NCBI GenBank assembly: GCA_037389465.1
Contig: JAZARR010000214.1
Coordinates: 3,844,001 to 3,908,000, forward strand
DNA: 64,000 bases
Direction of reading: 5' to 3'
DNA from: Baylisascaris procyonis
Taxonomy: Eukaryota > Nematoda > Chromadorea > Rhabditida > Ascarididae
The notes under the pieces were generated by a model. The model was not told the DNA's origin. It did no database searches and saw only the letters and a list, made by a program, of their open reading frames with translations. Of the stretch, positions 53,201 to 64,000 are shown piece after piece. How positions within the stretch are numbered: the first letter of the stretch is position 1; each line of letters opens with the position of its first letter. Made by a program: the position numbers and the translations under genes.

Positions 53201-56200
53201 CTGCCTCCAATGGTCATCCATTCTTAGAAGTTACTGCATCCAATGATCATCCATTCTTAGAAGTTACTGCCTCCAATGGTCATCCATCCTTAGAAGTTAC
53301 CACCTCCAATGGTCATCCATTCTTAGAAGTTACTGCATCCAATGATCATCCATTCTTAGAAGTTACTGCCTCCAATGGTCATCCATCCTTAGAAGTTACT
53401 GCATCCAATGGTCATCCATTCTTAGAAGTTACTGCCTCCAATGGTCATCCATCCTTAGAAGTTACCACCTCCAATGGTCATCCATTCTTAGAAGTTACTG
53501 CATCCAATGATCATCCATTCTTAGAAGTTACTGCCTCCAATGGTCATCCATCCTTAGAAGTTACCACCTCCAATGGTCATCCATTCTTAGAAGTTACTGC
53601 ATCCAATGATCATCCATTCTTAGAAGTTACTGCCTCCAATGGTCATCCATCCTTAGAAGTTACTGCCTCCAATGGTCATCCATTCTTAGAAGTTACTGCA
53701 TCCAATGATCATCCATTCTTAGAAGTTACTGCCTCCAATGGTCATCCATCCTTAGAAGTTACCACCTCCAATGGTCATCCATTCTTAGAAGTTACTGCAT
53801 CCAATGATCATCCATTCTTAGAAGTTACTGCCTCCAATGGTCATCCATCCTTAGAAGTTACTGCATCCAATGATCATCCATTCTTAGAAGTTACTGCCTC
53901 CAATGGTCATCCATCCTTAGAAGTTACTGCCTCCAATGGTCATCCATCCTTAGAAGTTACTGCATCCAATGGTCATCCATTCTTAGAAGTTACTGCCTCC
54001 AATGGTCATCCATCCTTAGAAGTTACCACCTCCTATGGTCATCCATTCTTAGAAGTTACTGCATCCAATGATCATCCATTCTTAGAAGTTACTGCCTCCA
54101 ATGGTCATCCATCCTTAGAAGTTACCACCTCCTATGGTCATCCATTCTTAGAAGTTACTGCATCCAATGATCATCCATTCTTAGAAGTTACTGCCTCCAA
54201 TGGTCATCCATCCTTAGAAGTTACTGCCTCCAATGGTCATCCATTCTTAGAAGTTACTGCATCCAATGATCATCCATTCTTAGAAGTTACTGCCTCCAAT
54301 GGTCATCCATCCTTAGAAGTTACCACCTCCTATGGTCATCCATTCTTAGAAGTTACTGCATCCAATGATCATCCATTCTTAGAAGTTACTGCCTCCAATG
54401 GTCATCCATCCTTAGAAGTTACCACCTCCTATGGTCATCCATTCTTAGAAGTTACTGCATCCAATGATCATCCATTCTTAGAAGTTACTGCCTCCAATGG
54501 TCATCCATCCTTAGAAGTTACTGCCTCCAATGGTCATCCATTCTTAGAAGTTACTGCATCCAATGATCATCCATTCTTAGAAGTTACTGCCTCCAATGGT
54601 CATCCATCCTTAGAAGTTACCACCTCCTATGGTCATCCATTCTTAGAAGTTACTGCATCCAATGATCATCCATTCTTAGAAGTTACTGCCTCCAATGGTC
54701 ATCCATCCTTAGAAGTTACTGCCTCCAATGGTCATCCATTCTTAGAAGTTACTGCATCCAATGGTCATCCATTCTTAGAAGTTACTGCCTCCAATGGTCA
54801 TCCATCCTTAGAAGTTACCACCTCCAATGGTCATCCATTCTTAGAAGTTACTGCCTCCAATGGTCATCCATCCTTAGAAGTTACCACCTCCTATGGTCAT
54901 CCATTCTTAGAAGTTACTGCATCCAATGATCATCCATTCTTAGAAGTTACTGCCTCCAATGGTCATCCATCCTTAGAAGTTACTGCCTCCAATGGTCATC
55001 CATCCTTAGAAGTTACTGCATCCAATGATCATCCATTCTTAGAAGTTACTGCCTCCAATGGTCATCCATCCTTAGAAGTTACCACCTCCTATGGTCATCC
55101 ATTCTTAGAAGTTACTGCATCCAATGATCATCCATTCTTAGAAGTTACTGCCTCCAATGGTCATCCATCCTTAGAAGTTACCACCTCCTATGGTCATCCA
55201 TTCTTAGAAGTTACTGCATCCAATGATCATCCATTCTTAGAAGTTACTGCCTCCAATGGTCATCCATCCTTAGAAGTTACTGCCTCCAATGGTCATCCAT
55301 TCTTAGAAGTTACTGCATCCAATGATCATCCATTCTTAGAAGTTACTGCCTCCAATGGTCATCCATCCTTAGAAGTTACCACCTCCTATGGTCATCCATT
55401 CTTAGAAGTTACTGCATCCAATGATCATCCATTCTTAGAAGTTACTGCCTCCAATGGTCATCCATCCTTAGAAGTTACTGCCTCCAATGGTCATCCATTC
55501 TTAGAAGTTACTGCATCCAATGATCATCCATTCTTAGAAGTTACTGCCTCCAATGGTCATCCATCCTTAGAAGTTACCACCTCCTATGGTCATCCATTCT
55601 TAGAAGTTACTGCATCCAATGATCATCCATTCTTAGAAGTTACTGCCTCCAATGGTCATCCATCCTTAGAAGTTACTGCCTCCAATGGTCATCCATTCTT
55701 AGAAGTTACTGCCTCCAATGGTCATCCATCCTTAGAAGTTACTGCCTCCAATGGTCATCCATTCTTAGAAGTTACTGCATCCAATGGTCATCCATTCTTA
55801 GAAGTTACTGCCTCCAATGGTCATCCATCCTTAGAAGTTACTGCATCCAATGGTCATCCATTCTTAGAAGTTACTGCCTCCAATGGTCATCCATCCTTAG
55901 AAGTTACTGCCTCCAATGGTCATCCATTCTTAGAAGTTACTGCATCCAATGATCATCCATTCTTAGAAGTTACTGCCTCCAATGGTCATCCATCCTTAGA
56001 AGTTACTGCCTCCAATGGTCATCCATTCTTAGAAGTTACTGCATCCAATGATCATCCATTCTTAGAAGTTACTGCCTCCAATGGTCATCCATCCTTAGAA
56101 GTTACCACCTCCTATGGTCATCCATTCTTAGAAGTTACTGCATCCAATGATCATCCATTCTTAGAAGTTACTGCCTCCAATGGTCATCCATCCTTAGAAG

Positions 56201-59200
56201 TTACTGCCTCCAATGGTCATCCATTCTTAGAAGTTACTGCATCCAATGATCATCCATTCTTAGAAGTTACTGCCTCCAATGGTCATCCATCCTTAGAAGT
56301 TACCACCTCCTATGGTCATCCATTCTTAGAAGTTACTGCATCCAATGATCATCCATTCTTAGAAGTTACTGCCTCCAATGGTCATCCATCCTTAGAAGTT
56401 ACTGCCTCCAATGGTCATCCATTCTTAGAAGTTACTGCATCCAATGGTCATCCATTCTTAGAAGTTACTGCCTCCAATGGTCATCCATCCTTAGAAGTTA
56501 CCACCTCCTATGGTCATCCATTCTTAGAAGTTACTGCATCCAATGATCATCCATTCTTAGAAGTTACTGCCTCCAATGGTCATCCATCCTTAGAAGTTAC
56601 TGCCTCCAATGGTCATCCATTCTTAGAAGTTACTGCATCCAATGATCATCCATTCTTAGAAGTTACTGCCTCCAATGGTCATCCATCCTTAGAAGTTACC
56701 ACCTCCTATGGTCATCCATTCTTAGAAGTTACTGCATCCAATGATCATCCATTCTTAGAAGTTACTGCCTCCAATGGTCATCCATCCTTAGAAGTTACTG
56801 CATCCAATGGTCATCCATTCTTAGAAGTTACTGCCTCCAATGGTCATCCATCCTTAGAAGTTACCACCTCCAATGGTCATCCATTCTTAGAAGTTACTGC
56901 ATCCAATGATCATCCATTCTTAGAAGTTACTGCCTCCAATGGTCATCCATCCTTAGAAGTTACCACCTCCAATGGTCATCCATTCTTAGAAGTTACTGCA
57001 TCCAATGATCATCCATTCTTAGAAGTTACTGCCTCCAATGGTCATCCATCCTTAGAAGTTACTGCCTCCAATGGTCATCCATTCTTAGAAGTTACTGCAT
57101 CCAATGGTCATCCATTCTTAGAAGTTACTGCCTCCAATGGTCATCCATCCTTAGAAGTTACTGCCTCCAATGGTCATCCATTCTTAGAAGTTACTGCATC
57201 CAATGATCATCCATTCTTAGAAGTTACTGCCTCCAATGGTCATCCATCCTTAGAAGTTACTGCATCCAATGGTCATCCATTCTTAGAAGTTACTGCCTCC
57301 AATGGTCATCCATCCTTAGAAGTTACTGCCTCCAATGGTCATCCATCCTTAGAAGTTACTGCATCCAATGGTCATCCATTCTTAGAAGTTACTGCCTCCA
57401 ATGGTCATCCATCCTTAGAAGTTACCACCTCCAATGGTCATCCATTCTTAGAAGTTACTGCATCCAATGATCATCCATTCTTAGAAGTTACTGCCTCCAA
57501 TGGTCATCCATCCTTAGAAGTTACCACCTCCAATGGTCATCCATTCTTAGAAGTTACTGCATCCAATGATCATCCATTCTTAGAAGTTACTGCCTCCAAT
57601 GGTCATCCATCCTTAGAAGTTACTGCCTCCAATGGTCATCCATTCTTAGAAGTTACTGCATCCAATGGTCATCCATTCTTAGAAGTTACTGCCTCCAATG
57701 GTCATCCATCCTTAGAAGTTACCACCTCCTATGGTCATCCATTCTTAGAAGTTACTGCATCCAATGATCATCCATTCTTAGAAGTTACTGCCTCCAATGG
57801 TCATCCATCCTTAGAAGTTACCACCTCCAATGGTCATCCATTCTTAGAAGTTACTGCATCCAATGATCATCCATTCTTAGAAGTTACTGCCTCCAATGGT
57901 CATCCATCCTTAGAAGTTACTGCCTCCAATGGTCATCCATTCTTAGAAGTTACTGCATCCAATGATCATCCATTCTTAGAAGTTACTGCCTCCAATGGTC
58001 ATCCATCCTTAGAAGTTACCACCTCCTATGGTCATCCATTCTTAGAAGTTACTGCATCCAATGATCATCCATTCTTAGAAGTTACTGCCTCCAATGGTCA
58101 TCCATCCTTAGAAGTTACCACCTCCAATGGTCATCCATTCTTAGAAGTTACTGCATCCAATGATCATCCATTCTTAGAAGTTACTGCCTCCAATGGTCAT
58201 CCATCCTTAGAAGTTACCACCTCCTATGGTCATCCATTCTTAGAAGTTACTGCATCCAATGATCATCCATTCTTAGAAGTTACTGCCTCCAATGGTCATC
58301 CATCCTTAGAAGTTACCACCTCCTATGGTCATCCATTCTTAGAAGTTACTGCATCCAATGATCATCCATTCTTAGAAGTTACTGCCTCCAATGGTCATCC
58401 ATCCTTAGAAGTTACTGCCTCCAATGGTCATCCATTCTTAGAAGTTACTGCATCCAATGATCATCCATTCTTAGAAGTTACTGCCTCCAATGGTCATCCA
58501 TCCTTAGAAGTTACCACCTCCTATGGTCATCCATTCTTAGAAGTTACTGCATCCAATGATCATCCATTCTTAGAAGTTACTGCCTCCAATGGTCATCCAT
58601 CCTTAGAAGTTACTGCCTCCAATGGTCATCCATTCTTAGAAGTTACTGCATCCAATGATCATCCATTCTTAGAAGTTACTGCCTCCAATGGTCATCCATC
58701 CTTAGAAGTTACCACCTCCTATGGTCATCCATTCTTAGAAGTTACTGCATCCAATGATCATCCATTCTTAGAAGTTACTGCCTCCAATGGTCATCCATCC
58801 TTAGAAGTTACTGCCTCCAATGGTCATCCATTCTTAGAAGTTACTGCATCCAATGATCATCCATTCTTAGAAGTTACTGCCTCCAATGGTCATCCATCCT
58901 TAGAAGTTACTGCCTCCAATGGTCATCCATTCTTAGAAGTTACTGCATCCAATGATCATCCATTCTTAGAAGTTACTGCCTCCAATGGTCATCCATCCTT
59001 AGAAGTTACCGCCTCCAATGGTCATCCATTCTTAGAAGTTACTGCATCCAATGATCATCCATTCTTAGAAGTTACTGCCTCCAATGGTCATCCATCCTTA
59101 GAAGTTACTGCCTCCAATGGTCATCCATTCTTAGAAGTTACTGCATCCAATGGTCATCCATTCTTAGAAGTTACTGCCTCCAATGGTCATCCATCCTTAG

Positions 59201-62200
59201 AAGTTACTGCCTCCAATGGTCATCCATTCTTAGAAGTTACTGCCTCCAATGGTCATCCATCCTTAGAAGTTACCACCTCCTATGGTCATCCATTCTTAGA
59301 AGTTACTGCATCCAATGATCATCCATTCTTAGAAGTTACTGCCTCCAATGGTCATCCATCCTTAGAAGTTACCACCTCCAATGGTCATCCATTCTTAGAA
59401 GTTACTGCATCCAATGATCATCCATTCTTAGAAGTTACTGCCTCCAATGGTCATCCATCCTTAGAAGTTACCACCTCCTATGGTCATCCATTCTTAGAAG
59501 TTACTGCATCCAATGATCATCCATTCTTAGAAGTTACTGCCTCCAATGGTCATCCATCCTTAGAAGTTACCACCTCCTATGGTCATCCATTCTTAGAAGT
59601 TACTGCATCCAATGATCATCCATTCTTAGAAGTTACTGCCTCCAATGGTCATCCATCCTTAGAAGTTACTGCCTCCAATGGTCATCCATTCTTAGAAGTT
59701 ACTGCATCCAATGGTCATCCATTCTTAGAAGTTACTGCCTCCAATGGTCATCCATCCTTAGAAGTTACCACCTCCTATGGTCATCCATTCTTAGAAGTTA
59801 CTGCATCCAATGATCATCCATTCTTAGAAGTTACTGCCTCCAATGGTCATCCATCCTTAGAAGTTACTGCCTCCAATGGTCATCCATTCTTAGAAGTTAC
59901 TGCATCCAATGATCATCCATTCTTAGAAGTTACTGCCTCCAATGGTCATCCATCCTTAGAAGTTACCACCTCCAATGGTCATCCATTCTTAGAAGTTACT
60001 GCATCCAATGATCATCCATTCTTAGAAGTTACTGCCTCCAATGGTCATCCATCCTTAGAAGTTACTGCCTCCAATGGTCATCCATTCTTAGAAGTTACTG
60101 CCTCCAATGGTCATCCATTCTTAGAAGTTACTGCCTCCAATGGTCATCCATTCTTAGAAGTTACTGCCTCCAATGGTCATCCATCCTTAGAAGTTACTGC
60201 CTCCAATGGTCATCCATTCTTAGAAGTTACTGCATCCAATGATCATCCATTCTTAGAAGTTACTGCCTCCAATGGTCATCCATCCTTAGAAGTTACCACC
60301 TCCTATGGTCATCCATTCTTAGAAGTTACTGCATCCAATGATCATCCATTCTTAGAAGTTACTGCCTCCAATGGTCATCCATCCTTAGAAGTTACTGCCT
60401 CCAATGGTCATCCATTCTTAGAAGTTACTGCATCCAATGATCATCCATTCTTAGAAGTTACTGCCTCCAATGGTCATCCATCCTTAGAAGTTACCACCTC
60501 CTATGGTCATCCATTCTTAGAAGTTACTGCATCCAATGATCATCCATTCTTAGAAGTTACTGCCTCCAATGGTCATCCATCCTTAGAAGTTACTGCCTCC
60601 AATGGTCATCCATTCTTAGAAGTTACTGCATCCAATGGTCATCCATTCTTAGAAGTTACTGCCTCCAATGGTCATCCATCCTTAGAAGTTACCACCTCCT
60701 ATGGTCATCCATTCTTAGAAGTTACTGCATCCAATGATCATCCATTCTTAGAAGTTACTGCCTCCAATGGTCATCCATCCTTAGAAGTTACTGCCTCCAA
60801 TGGTCATCCATTCTTAGAAGTTACTGCATCCAATGATCATCCATTCTTAGAAGTTACTGCCTCCAATGGTCATCCATCCTTAGAAGTTACCACCTCCTAT
60901 GGTCATCCATTCTTAGAAGTTACTGCATCCAATGATCATCCATTCTTAGAAGTTACTGCCTCCAATGGTCATCCATCCTTAGAAGTTACTGCATCCAATG
61001 GTCATCCATTCTTAGAAGTTACTGCCTCCAATGGTCATCCATCCTTAGAAGTTACTGCCTCCAATGGTCATCCATTCTTAGAAGTTACTGCATCCAATGA
61101 TCATCCATTCTTAGAAGTTACTGCCTCCAATGGTCATCCATCCTTAGAAGTTACCACCTCCAATGGTCATCCATTCTTAGAAGTTACTGCATCCAATGAT
61201 CATCCATTCTTAGAAGTTACTGCCTCCAATGGTCATCCATCCTTAGAAGTTACTGCCTCCAATGGTCATCCATCCTTAGAAGTTACTGCATCCAATGGTC
61301 ATCCATTCTTAGAAGTTACTGCCTCCAATGGTCATCCATCCTTAGAAGTTACCACCTCCTATGGTCATCCATTCTTAGAAGTTACTGCATCCAATGATCA
61401 TCCATTCTTAGAAGTTACTGCCTCCAATGGTCATCCATCCTTAGAAGTTACTGCCTCCAATGGTCATCCATTCTTAGAAGTTACTGCCTCCAATGGTCAT
61501 CCATTCTTAGAAGTTACTGCCTCCAATGGTCATCCATTCTTAGAAGTTACTGCCTCCAATGGTCATCCATCCTTAGAAGTTACTGCCTCCAATGGTCATC
61601 CATTCTTAGAAGTTACTGCCTCCAATGGTCATCCATTCTTAGAAGTTACTGCCTCCAATGGTCATCCATTCTTAGAAGTTACTGCATCCAATGGTCATCC
61701 ATTCTTAGAAGTTACTGCCTCCAATGGTCATCCATCCTTAGAAGTTACCACCTCCTATGGTCATCCATTCTTAGAAGTTACTGCATCCAATGATCATCCA
61801 TTCTTAGAAGTTACTGCCTCCAATGGTCATCCATCCTTAGAAGTTACCACCTCCAATGGTCATCCATTCTTAGAAGTTACTGCATCCAATGATCATCCAT
61901 TCTTAGAAGTTACTGCCTCCAATGGTCATCCATCCTTAGAAGTTACTGCCTCCAATGGTCATCCATTCTTAGAAGTTACTGCATCCAATGGTCATCCATT
62001 CTTAGAAGTTACTGCCTCCAATGGTCATCCATCCTTAGAAGTTACCACCTCCAATGGTCATCCATTCTTAGAAGTTACTGCATCCAATGATCATCCATTC
62101 TTAGAAGTTACTGCCTCCAATGGTCATCCATCCTTAGAAGTTACTGCCTCCAATGGTCATCCATTCTTAGAAGTTACTGCATCCAATGATCATCCATTCT

Positions 62201-64000
62201 TAGAAGTTACTGCCTCCAATGGTCATCCATCCTTAGAAGTTACTGCATCCAATGGTCATCCATTCTTAGAAGTTACTGCCTCCAATGGTCATCCATCCTT
62301 AGAAGTTACTGCCTCCAATGGTCATCCATTCTTAGAAGTTACTGCATCCAATGATCATCCATTCTTAGAAGTTACTGCCTCCAATGGTCATCCATCCTTA
62401 GAAGTTACCACCTCCTATGGTCATCCATTCTTAGAAGTTACTGCATCCAATGATCATCCATTCTTAGAAGTTACTGCCTCCAATGGTCATCCATCCTTAG
62501 AAGTTACTGCCTCCAATGGTCATCCATTCTTAGAAGTTACTGCATCCAATGGTCATCCATTCTTAGAAGTTACTGCCTCCAATGGTCATCCATCCTTAGA
62601 AGTTACCACCTCCTATGGTCATCCATTCTTAGAAGTTACTGCATCCAATGATCATCCATTCTTAGAAGTTACTGCCTCCAATGGTCATCCATCCTTAGAA
62701 GTTACTGCCTCCAATGGTCATCCATTCTTAGAAGTTACTGCATCCAATGATCATCCATTCTTAGAAGTTACTGCCTCCAATGGTCATCCATCCTTAGAAG
62801 TTACTGCATCCAATGGTCATCCATTCTTAGAAGTTACTGCCTCCAATGGTCATCCATCCTTAGAAGTTACTGCCTCCAATGGTCATCCATTCTTAGAAGT
62901 TACTGCATCCAATGATCATCCATTCTTAGAAGTTACTGCCTCCAATGGTCATCCATCCTTAGAAGTTACCACCTCCTATGGTCATCCATTCTTAGAAGTT
63001 ACTGCATCCAATGATCATCCATTCTTAGAAGTTACTGCCTCCAATGGTCATCCATCCTTAGAAGTTACTGCCTCCAATGGTCATCCATTCTTAGAAGTTA
63101 CTGCATCCAATGGTCATCCATTCTTAGAAGTTACTGCCTCCAATGGTCATCCATCCTTAGAAGTTACCACCTCCTATGGTCATCCATTCTTAGAAGTTAC
63201 TGCATCCAATGATCATCCATTCTTAGAAGTTACTGCCTCCAATGGTCATCCATCCTTAGAAGTTACCACCTCCAATGGTCATCCATTCTTAGAAGTTACT
63301 GCATCCAATGATCATCCATTCTTAGAAGTTACTGCCTCCAATGGTCATCCATCCTTAGAAGTTACCACCTCCAATGGTCATCCATTCTTAGAAGTTACTG
63401 CATCCAATGATCATCCATTCTTAGAAGTTACTGCCTCCAATGGTCATCCATCCTTAGAAGTTACCACCTCCAATGGTCATCCATTCTTAGAAGTTACTGC
63501 ATCCAATGATCATCCATTCTTAGAAGTTACTGCCTCCAATGGTCATCCATCCTTAGAAGTTACCACCTCCTATGGTCATCCATTCTTAGAAGTTACTGCA
63601 TCCAATGATCATCCATTCTTAGAAGTTACTGCCTCCAATGGTCATCCATCCTTAGAAGTTACTGCCTCCAATGGTCATCCATTCTTAGAAGTTACTGCAT
63701 CCAATGATCATCCATTCTTAGAAGTTACTGCCTCCAATGGTCATCCATCCTTAGAAGTTACCACCTCCTATGGTCATCCATTCTTAGAAGTTACTGCATC
63801 CAATGATCATCCATTCTTAGAAGTTACTGCCTCCAATGGTCATCCATCCTTAGAAGTTACCACCTCCAATGGTCATCCATTCTTAGAAGTTACTGCATCC
63901 AATGATCATCCATTCTTAGAAGTTACTGCCTCCAATGGTCATCCATCCTTAGAAGTTACTGCCTCCAATGGTCATCCATTCTTAGAAGTTACTGCATCCA
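29233..64000 (+). other. Stop-free frame in satellite, about 11,589 codons, no ATG, open at window end
   Basis: Read from TTA at 29,233, the encoded repeat is 11 residues, with variants at residue 5 (A/T), 7 (N/Y), 8 (G/D) and 11 (S/F), and with invariant LEVT, Ser6 and HP. The peptide would lack Met, Lys, Arg, Cys, Trp, Gln and Ile. No start, splice donor or unique flanking exon is visible in this stretch. It could be part of a giant secreted or structural repeat protein, but the more economical reading is a homogenised satellite whose unit is a multiple of three. I saw no stop by eye; a full scan was not possible. Confidence 0.55.

Larger units (their letters stand above)
9720..64000 (+). 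repeat. 33-bp tandem satellite array, about 1,645 copies, open at the right end
   Basis: Each monomer starts TTAGAAGTT and ends with a CCAATGGTCATCCATCC-like half. TTAGAAGTT landmarks at 9,731, 29,168 and 63,982 are whole multiples of 33 apart, less one base after 29,168. Main classes by encoded peptide are S (LEVTASNGHPS), Y (LEVTTSYGHPF), D (LEVTASNDHPF, with TGATCA), F (LEVTASNGHPF with GCA or GCC), P (as F but ACC GCC), and on the right T (LEVTTSNGHPF). S, a variable middle monomer and D usually follow each other, forming a 99-bp higher-order unit. Differences are almost all substitutions at the same few columns. The strand given is the one with the open frame. It is most simply a non-coding satellite; a coding minisatellite is the alternative. 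Confidence 0.97.
20618..64000 (+). repeat. Homogenised core of the satellite
   Basis: Nearly every monomer here belongs to the S, Y, D, F, P or T class with no private changes. CTATCC-ended monomers fade out by about 29.2 kb. The T class (ACCACCTCCAATGG) is first seen near 32,839 and becomes frequent to the right. No in-frame stop was noticed apart from the one created by the deletion at 29,231. Confidence 0.85.

Noticed and set aside
9720..64000. CRISPR array (regular ~33-bp repeats)
   Set aside because: There are no unique spacers between repeats; units are head to tail, the flanks are intron-bearing animal DNA, and no cas genes are present.
9720..64000. Minus-strand or other-frame genes in the array
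   Set aside because: All three reverse frames meet a stop within each monomer. Forward frame 2 has TAG in TTAGAAG each unit, and frame 3 has TGA in each D monomer.

Overview
The window looks like animal nuclear DNA, most likely from a nematode, although another RNAi-competent invertebrate such as a mite or tick is not excluded. The reasons are AT-rich flanking DNA, short coding exons broken by introns of about 70 to 1,670 bp, acceptors of the TTTGCAG/TTTCAG kind, and a cellular RNA-dependent RNA polymerase (RdRP) gene. No bacterial operons, ribosome binding sites, CRISPR array, rRNA or tRNA were seen.

Left part, 1-9,719. A possible solo LTR lies at 29-505. From about 8,120 down to 1,150, on the minus strand, eleven exons can be chained by splice sites and matching codon phase into about 582 codons of a cellular RdRP of the EGO-1/RRF/plant-RDR type. 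Such enzymes make secondary siRNAs or convert single-stranded RNA to dsRNA in RNA silencing. The chain ends at the GQCFTQ motif, ahead of the catalytic DxDGD motif, so the 3' half of the gene lies left of the window. The 5' end was not found: it is in 8,121-9,719 in a form I cannot recognise, or beyond the satellite. The largest intron (1,838-3,503) holds coding-like islands that may be decayed mobile DNA.

Right part, about 9,720-64,000 (85% of the window). This is one unbroken tandem array of a 33-bp monomer, about 1,645 copies, running off the right end. The first and last complete TTAGAAGTT landmarks are 54,251 bp apart, exactly 1,644 x 33 minus 1, so the net indel is a single base, which I located at 29,231-29,232. 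Monomers fall into a few classes that mostly follow one another as 99-bp trimers. The left 11 kb is more diverse and carries stop codons and kilobase-scale duplications (offsets 1,155, 4,389 and 4,851 bp). The rest is strongly homogenised.

Because 33 is a multiple of 3 and one forward frame of the monomer lacks stops, the array reads as an 11-residue repeat (LEVTASNGHPS and variants) for thousands of codons, including about 11,589 stop-free codons from 29,233 to the window end. No in-frame ATG was seen. Stops, a frameshift and mostly non-synonymous class differences favour a non-coding satellite, but a giant repeat protein cannot be excluded from sequence alone.
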